DNA from: JAFKFH01 sp017307375
Lineage (GTDB): Bacteria; Pseudomonadota; Alphaproteobacteria; Ferrovibrionales; Ferrovibrionaceae
NCBI GenBank assembly: GCA_965229335.1
Contig: OZ245874.1
Span: 1,240,001-1,304,000, forward strand
DNA length: 64,000 bases
Direction of reading: 5' to 3'
The notes beneath the pieces were generated by a model. That model had not been told where the DNA came from. It saw only the letters and a list, made by a program, of their open reading frames with translations, and made no database searches. A program made the position numbers and the translations under genes. Below, one piece after another: positions 46,477 to 55,734 of the stretch. Each line of letters opens with the position of its first letter. The first letter of the stretch is position 1.

Positions 46477-48081
46477 TCACTCCGCAGGCGTCGCGGTGGG
46501 CGCGAACTCGCCCTGCAGCCGCGCGCGATGGTTTCTGTTCCAGTCGTCGGTCTCGCCCACGTCCTGCACCGGTCCCTTGCGGATCGCGGCCAGCATCAGC
46601 CGGACCTCGATGACCAGCAGCACGGTATAAAGCGCGACGAAGCCGAGCAGCGTGACCAGCAGATCGGCGACCGACAGATGGCTGGCCGACAGGAAGGTCG
46701 GCAACAGCCCGTCCACCGTCCAGGGCTGGCGGCCGAACTCGGCGACGAACCAGCCTGCCTCGGCGGCGATCCACGGCACCGGGATCATCCACACCGCCGC
46801 GCGCAGCGACCAGGTCGGGTAGCGGCCATCGGCGAAGTTCGTGCGCCAGAACATGAAGGCGATGAAGCCGAGCATCAGGAAGCCGGCGCCGACCATGACG
46901 CGGAAGCTCCAGAACAGCGGGGCGACGGTCGGGACGGTATCCCAGGCGGCCTTGTTGATCTGTGCGTCGCTGGCCTGGCGCGGATCCTCGGTATAGCGCA
47001 GCAGCAGCAGACCGTAGCCGAGGTTCTGGCCGTTCTTCTCGAAGGTATCGCGGACCTCGGCAGGAGTGTTGGCGCGTTGGGTGCGGATCTTCTGCAGGGC
47101 ATCCCAGGCGATGATGCCCGAGCGGATGCGCGCTTCGGCCTCGACCACCAGGTCTTCGATGCCGGTGATCTTCTCGGTCAGCGAGCGCGTGCCGATCAGC
47201 CCCATCACATAGGGGATGTGCACGGCATACTTGGTCTCGCGCGCCGCCTGGTCGGGCAGGCCGAACAGGGTGAACGAGGCGGGCGCCGCCTCGGTCTTCC
47301 ACATCGATTCCATCGCCGCCAGCTTCATCTTCTGGTTCAGCGTGGATTCGTAGCCGGACTCGTCGCCCAGCACGATCACCGACAGGACCGAGGCGAGGCC
47401 GAAGGCCGAGGCCAGCGCGATCGACCGGCGCGCCAGCTCGATGTGGCGCCCCTTCAGCATGTACCAGGCCGAGACGCCGATGACGAAGATCGATGCCGTG
47501 ACGTAGCCGGCGCTGACCGTGTGCACGAACTTCGCCTGGGCGACCGGGTTGAACAGGACCTCGTAGAAGCTGGCGATCTCCATCCGCATCGTCTCGGGGT
47601 TGAAGACGCCGCCCACCGGGTTCTGCATCCAGCCATTGGCGATCAGGATCCACAGCGCCGAGAAGTTCGAACCCAGCGCGACCAGCCAGGCGACCACCAT
47701 GTGGGCGCGGGCCGACAGCTTGTCCCAGCCGAAGAACCACAGGCCGACGAAGGTCGCCTCGAGGAAGAAGGCCATCAGCCCTTCGATGGCCAGCGGTGCG
47801 CCGAAGATGTCGCCGACATAGTGGCTGTAGTAGCTCCAGTTCATGCCGAACTGGAATTCCATGGTGATGCCGGTGGCGACGCCCAGGACGAAGTTGATCC
47901 CGAACAGCGTGCCCCAGAACTTCGTCATCTGGCGCCAGACCGGCCGGCGCGTCATGACGTAGACCGTCTCCATGCTGGCGACGATGATCGAAAGACCGAG
48001 AGTCAGCGGCACGAAGATGAAGTGATACATCGCCGTGGCGGCGAACTGCAGTCGTGAGAGGCTGACGACATCCAGATCCAT
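46477..48081 (-). CDS. cydA: cytochrome bd ubiquinol oxidase subunit I
   Basis: The 534-residue subunit carries the haems and the quinol site. MYHFIFVPLTLGLSI contains the haem b595 His, GRQPW the conserved quinol-side motif, and the Q loop is of the long type: KMKLAAMESMWKTEAAPASF parallels the E. coli loop with its Lys and Glu, and RVMVGAGFLMLG follows. The enzyme reduces oxygen at low concentrations without pumping protons. It lies 24 bases after cydC. Confidence 0.97.
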   Translation of the reverse strand: MDLDVVSLSRLQFAATAMYHFIFVPLTLGLSIIVASMETVYVMTRRPVWRQMTKFWGTLFGINFVLGVATGITMEFQFGMNWSYYSHYVGDIFGAPLAIEGLMAFFLEATFVGLWFFGWDKLSARAHMVVAWLVALGSNFSALWILIANGWMQNPVGGVFNPETMRMEIASFYEVLFNPVAQAKFVHTVSAGYVTASIFVIGVSAWYMLKGRHIELARRSIALASAFGLASVLSVIVLGDESGYESTLNQKMKLAAMESMWKTEAAPASFTLFGLPDQAARETKYAVHIPYVMGLIGTRSLTEKITGIEDLVVEAEARIRSGIIAWDALQKIRTQRANTPAEVRDTFEKNGQNLGYGLLLLRYTEDPRQASDAQINKAAWDTVPTVAPLFWSFRVMVGAGFLMLGFIAFMFWRTNFADGRYPTWSLRAAVWMIPVPWIAAEAGWFVAEFGRQPWTVDGLLPTFLSASHLSVADLLVTLLGFVALYTVLLVIEVRLMLAAIRKGPVQDVGETDDWNRNHRARLQGEFAPTATPAE

Positions 48082-48105
48082 GCTGGCTACTCCTGGTCCG
48101 GTTGG

Positions 48106-49749
48106 TTAGCGTTCATGAGGGTGCAATCGGAGGATTCGTCCCGAGCCGTGCAGGTCTGCCGGCCGGTGGGAGACGATGACGATGGCCGCGTCCGGCAGGG
48201 CGGCGCGCAGACCGGCCAGCACCCGTGCGGCCATTGCCGCATCCAGGCCCTCGGTCGGTTCGTCGGCGAGCAGGACGGCGGGGCGGCGCAGGATCGCGCG
48301 TGCCAGCGACAGCCGGCGCGCCTCGCCGCCGGACAGGCCCCGGCCGCGCTCGCCCAGCATCATTTCGAGGCCGCCGCGCGCCGCCAGCGTGTCCCACAGG
48401 CCGGCATGGGCCAGCGCCGCGCGCATGTCCTCGGCGCTTGCCTCGGGCGCGGCCAGGCGCAGATTGTCGGCGATGCTGCCGCCGATCAGCGCCGGGCGCT
48501 GGCTGGCCAGCGTCACATGCCGCCGCAGCGCCGCTTCGGGCCAGTCGGCAAGCGGTCGGCCAAGCAGCAGGATTCGGCCGGCCAGCGGCGCTTCCAGCCC
48601 GGCGAGCACGTTCAGCAGCGAGGTCTTGCCGAAGCCCGACGGCGCGCTGACCGCGAGGGTCTCGCCGCGTTCGAGCACGAGATCGACCGGCGCGAACAGC
48701 GCGTGCGTCCCGCCGGGCCGGGCGACGGTGACCTGCTGCAGCCGCAGGGCCGGCCCCCGGGCGGCGGGGTCCTCCGCCCGCGCCTGCGGCATGGCGGCGG
48801 GCGGTGCGATCCTGGCCAGGCGGCGTGCCGCCAGTTCGATGCGGCCCAGTTCGGCCAGCCCGCGCCACAGCAGCCGCGGCGCCTCGGCCATGGCCAGCGT
48901 CAGCAGCACGGCCATCAGCAGCACCGGCGGGCCAAGGCCGCGCCCGGCGAGCAGCAGTCCGGTGACGGCGAAGGCCGGGGCCAGCGACAGGATCATCGTC
49001 GCGATCCGTTCGGCCTGATCCTGGTCGGCGCGGGCGGCATCGGCCCGGCTGATCGCGGCACTCACCCCGGCGATGCGGCGAGGCAGCGCGCCCTGCATCA
49101 GCAGCTCGGCCCGCAGCGTCAGCGTCTCGATCCCGCGCGCCCGCATGGCCTGAAGCGCCACCTCGTGACGACAGGCGGCCGTGCGGGTCCGCCGGACGGC
49201 CAAGGCGATCAGCAGGGTCAGAGCCAGCGCATGGCAGGAAACCGCGATCGCCGCCGCCGGCCAGCCCGCCAGCAGCCAGAGGGCGAGTCCGCCGGCCAGG
49301 AGCGCGGCGGCGGTGGCGATGATCGGGAACACCAGCCGGATCAGCAGCCCTTCGACCGCCTCGACATCCGCGGTCAGCCGGTTCAGCGCCTCGGCCGAAT
49401 GCAGCCGCGCCAGCCGGCGCAGCGGCGCGGCGGCAAGATCGCCGAACAGCCGCAGGCGAAGCTTTTCCAGCGCACGCAGCGTGGCGTCATGGCCGACCAG
49501 CCGCTCGCCATAGCGGGCGCCGGAGCGGCCCATGGTCAGCAGCCGGATGAAGCCCGAGGGGCGGAGGAAGTCGAAGGTGAGCCCGAGCCCGGCAAGCCCC
49601 GCAACCGCGCTTGCCGCGATGAACCAGCCCGAAAGGCCCAGCAGCGCCATCCCCGCCAGCGGTACCAGCGCGGCGAGGATCGCGGCGCAGGCGAAGGCTC
49701 GCGGCGCCGCGGCACGCATCTCGGCGACGAGGGGGCCGAGGCGCGTCAT
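48106..49749 (-). CDS. cydC: heterodimeric ABC exporter subunit CydC
   Basis: The 547-residue half-transporter has an N-terminal six-helix domain (LSGWFIAASAVAGLAG, GRSGARYGERLVGHDATLR) and an ATPase domain with Walker A APSGFGKTS, signature LSGGEARRLSLARAIL and Walker B VLLADEPTEGLD. With CydD it exports glutathione and cysteine and is needed to assemble cytochrome bd. The ATG overlaps the cydD stop (ATGA). The frame's extension upstream to 50256 is within cydD. Confidence 0.94.
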   Translation of the reverse strand: MTRLGPLVAEMRAAAPRAFACAAILAALVPLAGMALLGLSGWFIAASAVAGLAGLGLTFDFLRPSGFIRLLTMGRSGARYGERLVGHDATLRALEKLRLRLFGDLAAAPLRRLARLHSAEALNRLTADVEAVEGLLIRLVFPIIATAAALLAGGLALWLLAGWPAAAIAVSCHALALTLLIALAVRRTRTAACRHEVALQAMRARGIETLTLRAELLMQGALPRRIAGVSAAISRADAARADQDQAERIATMILSLAPAFAVTGLLLAGRGLGPPVLLMAVLLTLAMAEAPRLLWRGLAELGRIELAARRLARIAPPAAMPQARAEDPAARGPALRLQQVTVARPGGTHALFAPVDLVLERGETLAVSAPSGFGKTSLLNVLAGLEAPLAGRILLLGRPLADWPEAALRRHVTLASQRPALIGGSIADNLRLAAPEASAEDMRAALAHAGLWDTLAARGGLEMMLGERGRGLSGGEARRLSLARAILRRPAVLLADEPTEGLDAAMAARVLAGLRAALPDAAIVIVSHRPADLHGSGRILRLHPHER

Positions 49750-51422
49750 CCGGCCAGCTCCATCGCCGCCTGGAGGTCGAGGCGGCGATCCATTGCCGCG
49801 ACCAGCGCCGGGGCATGCGTCGCGACCAGCACGCCGGTACCCTGCCGGCGCAGGGCCAACAGGGCCTGGACGACGGCGGCGGCGGTATCGGCGTCCAGAT
49901 CTGCGGTCGGTTCGTCGGCCAGCAGGATCCGCGGCGGATTCAGCAATGCGCGGGCGATCAGCAGCCGGCGCGCCTCGCCCCCCGAAACACCCCCGCCGGT
50001 CTCGCCCAGCCGGGTATCGAGCCCATCGGGCAGGGCGGCCACGATCCCCTCGGCGCGGACCTGGCGCAGGACCTGGGCCAGGCGTTCGGCGGGCACGTCG
50101 TCGCCGCCGGTCAGAAACTGCCGCAGGCTGCCCGAGGGAAAGCGCGGCGACTGCGGAATCCAGCCGAGCGCCGTGCGTATCGCGGCGGCAGTATCGTCGG
50201 CCAGCGGCAGTCCACCCATCCGGATCGTGCCGGACGCCACCGGCGCCAGCCCGCACAGCGCCAGCAGCAGGCTCGACTTTCCCGCCCCGCTGGGCGCGAC
50301 CAGCGCGACCGCTTCGCCGGCCGCGATCCGGCCATCGGCGACCGGTATGCGCAGCCCCGGGCAGGGTTCGAGGACAAGATCGCGCCAGTCGAGCGGCCCG
50401 TCAGCCATCCGCCCCGGTGCGGTCCAAAGGCCCGGGATCGCCGGCAGGTCGCGCCCGATTTCGGCGCGATATTCGGCCAGCGCGGCTTCGGCCCCCGCCC
50501 GATCGTGCCAGACCGAAGCCAGATCGCGCAGCGGCTGGTAGAAATCGGGCGTAATCAGCAGCACGAAGACGGCGCCGAACGGGCTGATCGGACCGCCCCA
50601 GCCGCCCCAGGAGACCAGGCCGAGCAGCGACAGGCCCATCTGTACCGCGACCATGGCGACGCCGAGCGCGGCCATGAATTCCAGCACCGTCGACGACAGA
50701 AAGGCCAGGCCGAGGACCTTCATCGTCCGTTCCCGCAGGCTCGCCGAGCGCGCGGCAAGGTCCTGCATGGCCAGTCCCTCGGCGCCCAGCAGCCGGATAT
50801 CGGTCAGCGCGGCGACGCGATCGATGAGCAGGCGGTTCAGGGCGCCGGTCTCGACCAGTTGCGCCCTGGCGACGGCGCGCGCGCCATAACCGATCAGCGC
50901 CATGAACAGCGGGATCGCCGGACCGGTCAGGGCCAGGGCCAGGGCCGCGGTCCAGCTCTGGCTTGCGACCAAGAGCAGGATGGCGAGCGGCACGACCATG
51001 ACCCGGGCCTGGATCGGCACGACCCGTTCGGCCCAGACGGCGACGAGGGTTGCCTTCTCGCCCAGCAGGCTGGCGATTTCGGCGGCGTTCGTGCCGTCCT
51101 GTCCGCCGGGACAGCGCGCAACCGTCGCCGCGATCAGCCGATGCCGCAGGCTGGCGACCAGGGTTCGGGCGGCAGCCTGCGCATGGCGCATCGACAGCCA
51201 GTCCAGCGGGGCCCGTAGGCAGGCCAGGGCCAGGAACGCCGGGATCGCGTGCCACGGCAGATCGCGGCCCGCGATCATGTCGCTGATGATCCAGGCCAGC
51301 AGGGCGGCCTGGCCGGGCCATATCAGCGGCGCCAGCACCGCGACCATGCCGACCCGGCGCCGAGCGAAGCTGGTCTCGACGGGCGGATCGAACGGCTGTC
51401 CGCGCGGGACGGCGGCCATCAT
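49746..51422 (-). CDS. cydD: heterodimeric ABC exporter subunit CydD
   Basis: The ~558-residue product starts at 51422 or 51419 (adjacent ATGs after GGAGACCG). It has the CydD-type membrane domain with FYQPLRDLASVWHDRAGAEAAL at its end and an ATPase domain with Walker A APSGAGKSS, signature VSGGEARRLLIARALL and Walker B ILLADEPTADLD. It is the first gene of cydDCABX. Upstream is a 266-base gap with the operon's promoter. Confidence 0.93.
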   Translation of the reverse strand: MMAAVPRGQPFDPPVETSFARRRVGMVAVLAPLIWPGQAALLAWIISDMIAGRDLPWHAIPAFLALACLRAPLDWLSMRHAQAAARTLVASLRHRLIAATVARCPGGQDGTNAAEIASLLGEKATLVAVWAERVVPIQARVMVVPLAILLLVASQSWTAALALALTGPAIPLFMALIGYGARAVARAQLVETGALNRLLIDRVAALTDIRLLGAEGLAMQDLAARSASLRERTMKVLGLAFLSSTVLEFMAALGVAMVAVQMGLSLLGLVSWGGWGGPISPFGAVFVLLITPDFYQPLRDLASVWHDRAGAEAALAEYRAEIGRDLPAIPGLWTAPGRMADGPLDWRDLVLEPCPGLRIPVADGRIAAGEAVALVAPSGAGKSSLLLALCGLAPVASGTIRMGGLPLADDTAAAIRTALGWIPQSPRFPSGSLRQFLTGGDDVPAERLAQVLRQVRAEGIVAALPDGLDTRLGETGGGVSGGEARRLLIARALLNPPRILLADEPTADLDADTAAAVVQALLALRRQGTGVLVATHAPALVAAMDRRLDLQAAMELAG

Positions 51423-51452
51423 CGGTCTCCTGCTCGGGCATGGCGCAGACAT

Positions 51453-51497
51453 GTTTGTCGCTGCCGCCGGGATTTGCCGCAACAGGACAAACTGTCC
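51453..51497. promoter_or_regulatory. nested inverted repeats upstream of cydD
   Basis: GTTTGTC (51453-51459) and GACAAAC (51486-51492) form a distant inverted pair, and GGACA-AAC-TGTCC (51485-51497) is a compact dyad. They lie 30 to 75 bases before the cydD start, where an oxygen- or redox-responsive regulator might bind. No FNR-type TTGAT-N4-ATCAA box was found. Confidence 0.35.
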
Positions 51498-51688
51498 GTG
51501 ACATCAGGTCGCTGTGGTCTGGTGTCGCAGCCGGGCCGGTTTCTTCTGCTGGCCATTCTTGCCCCCCGGGGTCGCCGCGATCGCTTGATGCGCAACGATC
51601 CGCAGACAGAGTGCGCGACAATGCCGGGAGATTCCACGGATTTGGCGTGGGCGGCCGTCGCGGCGGCCGGTGACGACGGATCGGCGAT

Positions 51689-53140
51689 TCAGGAGAGGCG
51701 GGCGGCCGCGGCGGCGAGGCGGCGGATGCCTTCCTCGATGCGTTCTTCCGGGATCGACGACAGGCCCAGCCGGAAGGACGGGCGGGCCGGCGGGTCGTGG
51801 AAGAACGGATCGCCCGGTTCGAACAGCACGCCGTCGCGCCCCGCGGCCTCGTACAAGGCCCGACCGTCGATGCCGGCGGGACAGGTCAGCCAGACGCTGG
51901 AGCCGCCCTGGCTGGGCGAACGGGTGAAGCCCGGCAGGTCGCGGCCGAGTGCCGCGCAGACCTGTTCCCAGCGGCCGCGGATCGCGGCACGCAGGGACTT
52001 GACCAGGCCCTGGGCATGGCCCTCGGCCAGGAAGATCGCGGCGGTGCGCTGGTTGTTCAGCGGCGCGCTGCGATGCATCAGGCGGCGCAGGGCGCGCGCC
52101 TCGGCGATCAGCGGCGCCGGCCCGACCATGTAACCGATGCGCACCCCGGGGGCGAGCACCTTGGACAGCGTGCCGAGATAGATCACCCGACCGTGGACAT
52201 CGAGCGACTTCAGCGCGGGCAGCGCGGTCTCGAAGCGCATCTCGCCTTCGTAATCATCCTCGACCAGCACGGCATCCGCGCCGTCGGCCCAGTCCAGCAG
52301 TGCCTGCCGGCGGGAGGCCGGCATCGTCACCATCGTCGGGCAATGATAGCTCGGGGTGACGACGGCAAGCCGCAGGCCGTCGAGGGCCGGGCCGATCACC
52401 AATCCCTCGTCGTCGACCGGCAGCGGCCGGACGCGGCCGCGGCTCAGCGCGAAGATGTTGCGCGCATCGGCATAGCCCGGATCCTCGATGCCGACTTCCT
52501 CGCCCGATCGCGGCAGCAGTTGCGACAGCAGGTAGAGCCCCTGTTGCGACCCCAGCGTGATCAGCACCTCGTCCGGCCGGGCCAGGATGCCGCGGGCCGG
52601 CAGCAGGTGGCGGCAGATCTGCTCGACCAGCATCGGATCGTCGCCCATCGCATAGTCGGCCGCCCAGTAGTTGACGGCCGACCGGCCGAGTGCGTCGCGC
52701 GAGCAGGCGCGCCACGCGGCGATAGGAAAAAGTTCCGCATCGACCTGGCCGTAGATGAACGGATAGGGATAACGCTGCCAGTCGGCGGGCTTGGTGATGT
52801 TGCGCCAGCCCGCCGTGCTCAGCGCCAGATGCCGCGACCAGTCGACGGCGCCGGCGGCCGCGGCGGGGCCGTCGTCGGGGGCCGCAGCCTCGGCACCGTC
52901 GCCGACGAAATAGCCGCGCCGCTCGATCGATACGAGGAAGCCGCGGGCGACCAGGTCGTCATAGACGGCGATCACGGTGTTGCGTGCCACCCCCATCTGC
53001 TCGGCCAGCGCGCGCGAAGGCGGCATGCGCTGCCCCGGGGCCAAGCGGCCATCGGCGATCGCGGTGATGATCGACTGGCGCAGCGCTGCCTGGATGGTGG
53101 TGCCCGAGCCGGGCGGCGGGACGATGCCGGCGAAGCTCAT
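51689..53140 (-). CDS. MocR-type PLP-dependent transcriptional regulator
   Basis: The 483-residue product joins an N-terminal GntR winged helix (RQSIITAIADGRLAPGQRMPPSRALAEQMGVARNTVIAVY, in parts) to a class I aminotransferase-like domain with LITLGSQQGLYLLSQLL, DDYEGEMRF and the PLP lysine in YLGTLSKVLAPGVRIGYMV. Such regulators sense PLP or amino compounds; TauR and PdxR belong here. The ATG overlaps the lauroyl acyltransferase stop by one base. Its target is not evident; the taurine-like locus on the other side of cyd is a possibility only. Confidence 0.9.
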   Translation of the reverse strand: MSFAGIVPPPGSGTTIQAALRQSIITAIADGRLAPGQRMPPSRALAEQMGVARNTVIAVYDDLVARGFLVSIERRGYFVGDGAEAAAPDDGPAAAAGAVDWSRHLALSTAGWRNITKPADWQRYPYPFIYGQVDAELFPIAAWRACSRDALGRSAVNYWAADYAMGDDPMLVEQICRHLLPARGILARPDEVLITLGSQQGLYLLSQLLPRSGEEVGIEDPGYADARNIFALSRGRVRPLPVDDEGLVIGPALDGLRLAVVTPSYHCPTMVTMPASRRQALLDWADGADAVLVEDDYEGEMRFETALPALKSLDVHGRVIYLGTLSKVLAPGVRIGYMVGPAPLIAEARALRRLMHRSAPLNNQRTAAIFLAEGHAQGLVKSLRAAIRGRWEQVCAALGRDLPGFTRSPSQGGSSVWLTCPAGIDGRALYEAAGRDGVLFEPGDPFFHDPPARPSFRLGLSSIPEERIEEGIRRLAAAAARLS

Positions 53141-54003
53141 CAGTCCGGCCAGCGACGATGGACCCAGAACCACAGATCGGGCCGGGCGGCGATCCAGCCT
53201 TCGAGGATCCGGTTGACGCGGCCCATCGCCGCCGCCACGTCGGCCGGGCGATCGCCGGTGTCGTCGAAGACCAGCGGGGCTTCGGCAATGACGCGGAATC
53301 GGGTTCCCGCCAGCCGCTCGACATGGGCGGGGATGACGGCAAGGCCATGGCGCAGGGCAAGCTCGGCCAGTGCCGGCGCGGTCATGGCCGGGCGCCCGAA
53401 GAACGGCACCGCGATGCCGTCGTTCATCTTCTGGTCGACCAGCATGGCCAGCGATTCGCCCTGTTTCAGCGCCGCGAGGATCGAGCGCGCGGCCTTGGCC
53501 CCCTTCGGCACCCGGCGGCCGCCGAGGTCGCCGCGCATCGCCTCGATCACCGCTTCGGCGCCGGGGTTGTTGGCCGCGCGATAGACCTGCACCGTCGGCA
53601 GCCCGACCTGGGCGGCGACGGGGCCGAGGATTTCCCAGTTGCCGAAATGGGCCGAGAAGAAGATGACCGGCCGGCCGGCGGCGAGCGCCGCCTCGACATG
53701 CTCGCGGCCGACCAGTTCGGTATGGCCGAAACCCAGCCGCAACGCGGGCAGATGCGGATATTCCGCCGCCACCCGGCCGAGATTGTCCCACATGCCGCGC
53801 AGCGCCGCATCGACCTGGGCCGGCGTCAGGCCGGGCAGGGCGCGGGTCAGGTTGCGTCGGGCGATCCGATGGGCGCGCAGCCGCGGCCCGACCATGCGGG
53901 CCAGCCAGCCGCCAAAGGCCGAGGCTGCGTTGAGCGGCAAGATGCCGAACAGCCCGAAACCGGCGCGCAGGGCCCAGGCTTCGACCCGCTGGCGCCGCGT
54001 CAT
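53140..54003 (-). CDS. lysophospholipid/lipid A lauroyl acyltransferase family protein
   Basis: The 287-residue product (MTRRQRVEAWALRAGFGLFGI) belongs to the LpxL/HtrB group: the catalytic FFSAHFGNWEI (HX4-5 motif) near residue 125, VYRAANNPGAE, SLAMLVDQKMNDG and VPFFGRPAMTAPALAELA. It adds a secondary acyl chain to lipid A. It overlaps lpxK by 4 bases and the MocR gene by 1. Confidence 0.92.
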   Translation of the reverse strand: MTRRQRVEAWALRAGFGLFGILPLNAASAFGGWLARMVGPRLRAHRIARRNLTRALPGLTPAQVDAALRGMWDNLGRVAAEYPHLPALRLGFGHTELVGREHVEAALAAGRPVIFFSAHFGNWEILGPVAAQVGLPTVQVYRAANNPGAEAVIEAMRGDLGGRRVPKGAKAARSILAALKQGESLAMLVDQKMNDGIAVPFFGRPAMTAPALAELALRHGLAVIPAHVERLAGTRFRVIAEAPLVFDDTGDRPADVAAAMGRVNRILEGWIAARPDLWFWVHRRWPD

Positions 54004-55001
54004 GTCCGGACCCGCGGCAGACGGGCAAGCAGCCGGTCGACCGCATCGGCGTCGGAAAACTCCAGCCGCACCGGCAGCGCGACGGCGACGTCGCGTCCGG
54101 CCGGCGGCAGGCGGACGTAATCTTTCTCGGTCGTGACCAGCAGCGCCGAGGTCGCCGCTGCCTCGTCGATCAGCCGCATCACCGTGTCGGGGTCGTAGGG
54201 CTGATGGTCGGCGAAGGCGCGCGTCGCGACGATGTCGCAGCCGAGATCGGCAAGCGTCCGGAAGAATTTCTCCGGCCGACCGATGCCGGCGAAGGCCAGG
54301 ACCCGGCGGTGACGCCAATGGTCGGGATCGACCGCCGGTACCAGCCGCGCGCGCAGCACCGGCTTACCGCCGCCGGTGACGGCGCTGCCGGTCGCGATCG
54401 CCGGCCCTTCGCCGATGGCGACGATCGCATCGGCCCTTGCCATGCCGGCGGCAACCGGTTCGCGCAGCGGACCGGCGGGGATGACCCGGCCGTTGCCGAC
54501 GCCGTAGCCCTGGTCGATGACGACCAGCGACAGGTCCTTGAGCAGCGACCAGTGCTGATGGGCATCGTCGAGCAGGATGACATCCGCGCCCGCCCGGGTC
54601 GCGGCCAGGGCACCCAGGGCACGGCGCCGCGCCACCCAGGTCGGCGCGACACGGGCCAGCAGCAGCGCTTCGTCGCCGACCAGCGCGGCATCGTCGCGCG
54701 CGGCATCGACCCGGTGCGGCCCCTTGGCGCTGCCGCCATAGCCGCGGGTGACGACATGCGGCCGCCGGCCGCGCGCAATCAGCCGCTCGGCCAGGGCGAT
54801 CGCGGTCGGGGTCTTGCCGGCACCGCCGGCGGTCAGGTTGCCGATCGAGACGACCGGCACGCCGGCGCGATAGCCGGTGGTCTGCCGCCGCTTGATCCAG
54901 GCGCCGAGCTGCCAGGCCCAGGACAGCGGCGTCAGGCCCAGGGCGAGCAGGGCGCCCGCGCCGCGGTCGCCGCCACGCGCCCAGAAATCAGGGCTGCGCA
55001 T
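54000..55001 (-). CDS. lpxK: tetraacyldisaccharide 4'-kinase
   Basis: The 333-residue enzyme (MRSPDFWARGGDRGAGALLAL) phosphorylates the 4' position of the lipid A disaccharide. It has VPVVSIGNLTAGGAGKTPTAIALAE (P-loop, in parts), VVTRGYGGSAKGP, VGDEALLLAR and ILLDDAHQHWSL, where most homologues have DDGFQ. Overlaps of 14 and 4 bases join it to the acyltransferase genes on both sides. Confidence 0.95.
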   Translation of the reverse strand: MRSPDFWARGGDRGAGALLALGLTPLSWAWQLGAWIKRRQTTGYRAGVPVVSIGNLTAGGAGKTPTAIALAERLIARGRRPHVVTRGYGGSAKGPHRVDAARDDAALVGDEALLLARVAPTWVARRRALGALAATRAGADVILLDDAHQHWSLLKDLSLVVIDQGYGVGNGRVIPAGPLREPVAAGMARADAIVAIGEGPAIATGSAVTGGGKPVLRARLVPAVDPDHWRHRRVLAFAGIGRPEKFFRTLADLGCDIVATRAFADHQPYDPDTVMRLIDEAAATSALLVTTEKDYVRLPPAGRDVAVALPVRLEFSDADAVDRLLARLPRVRT

Positions 55002-55722
55002 CGAGCGGCGGGCCGGGTTCGATCGGCGGCTGGTCGCACAGCCGGTCGGCTTCCACGCTCAGCGCGATCAGCGCGGCCTCGACTTCCAGCCGCTTGGCCT
55101 CCAGCCCCGTGGCATCGAGGTCACGCGGCACGGCGATCGGCGCCCCCCACAGGATGACGCCGGACGTGAAGGGCAGGGCGACGACGAAGCGGTCCCAGGA
55201 ATTCAACACCTTGCGGCGTCGCGCCGAGAACGTGGCGGGCACGATCGGCAGGCCGGTCAGCCGCGCGACCTGGACGATGCCGGGGGCGACGCGCATGCGC
55301 GGTCCGCGGGGGCCGTCGGGGGTAAGCCCGACGCAATGGCCGGCCTTCATGATCCGCACCAGCTGGCGCACGGCATCGGTCCCCCCCTTGTCGGAAGTGC
55401 CGCGCTTGGCGGTCGACCCGCGCACCGAGGCCAGGCCGAAATGGCTGATGGCGCGCGAAATGATCTCGCCGTCGCGGTGGCGCGAGATCAGCATCGTCAT
55501 CTGTTGCAGCCTGGTCTGCCAGCCATAGGGCATCATCAGCAGCCGGCCGTGCCAGAAGGCCCCGACGAACGGCTGGCCACTGTTCCAGAAGGGCTCCGGA
55601 TGTTCCAGCCCCAGCACGCGCCAGCGGCCGGTGGCCCAGACCAGGCGGACGTAGAGGGCGATGGCCACACCCGTGGCGGCGCGTGCCGCGTCGGTCTTGG
55701 CCAGGGATTTGAACAGGCCCAT
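54988..55722 (-). CDS. DUF374 lysophospholipid acyltransferase family protein
   Basis: The 244-residue product (MGLFKSLAKTDAARAATGVAI) matches DUF374: FVGAFWHGRLLMMPYG, MLISRHRDGEIISRAISHFGL and GLTPDGPRGPRMRVAPGIVQVARLTGLPIVP in parts. Homologues sit in lipid A clusters and are thought to acylate lipid A or a precursor. It is 12 bases after msbA and overlaps lpxK by 14; waaA, usual between them, is absent. Confidence 0.9.
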   Translation of the reverse strand: MGLFKSLAKTDAARAATGVAIALYVRLVWATGRWRVLGLEHPEPFWNSGQPFVGAFWHGRLLMMPYGWQTRLQQMTMLISRHRDGEIISRAISHFGLASVRGSTAKRGTSDKGGTDAVRQLVRIMKAGHCVGLTPDGPRGPRMRVAPGIVQVARLTGLPIVPATFSARRRKVLNSWDRFVVALPFTSGVILWGAPIAVPRDLDATGLEAKRLEVEAALIALSVEADRLCDQPPIEPGPPLDAQP

Positions 55723-55734
55723 CGTCGCGCGGCT

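Noticed and set aside
45202..48057. 951-codon + strand open frame over cydX, cydB and cydA
   Set aside because: It is antisense to three certain genes, is rich in Arg, His, Gly and Asp as GC-rich shadows are, and has no family pattern.
48115..50541. 808-codon + strand open frame over cydC and cydD
   Set aside because: Antisense to clear ABC exporter genes with intact ATPase motifs.
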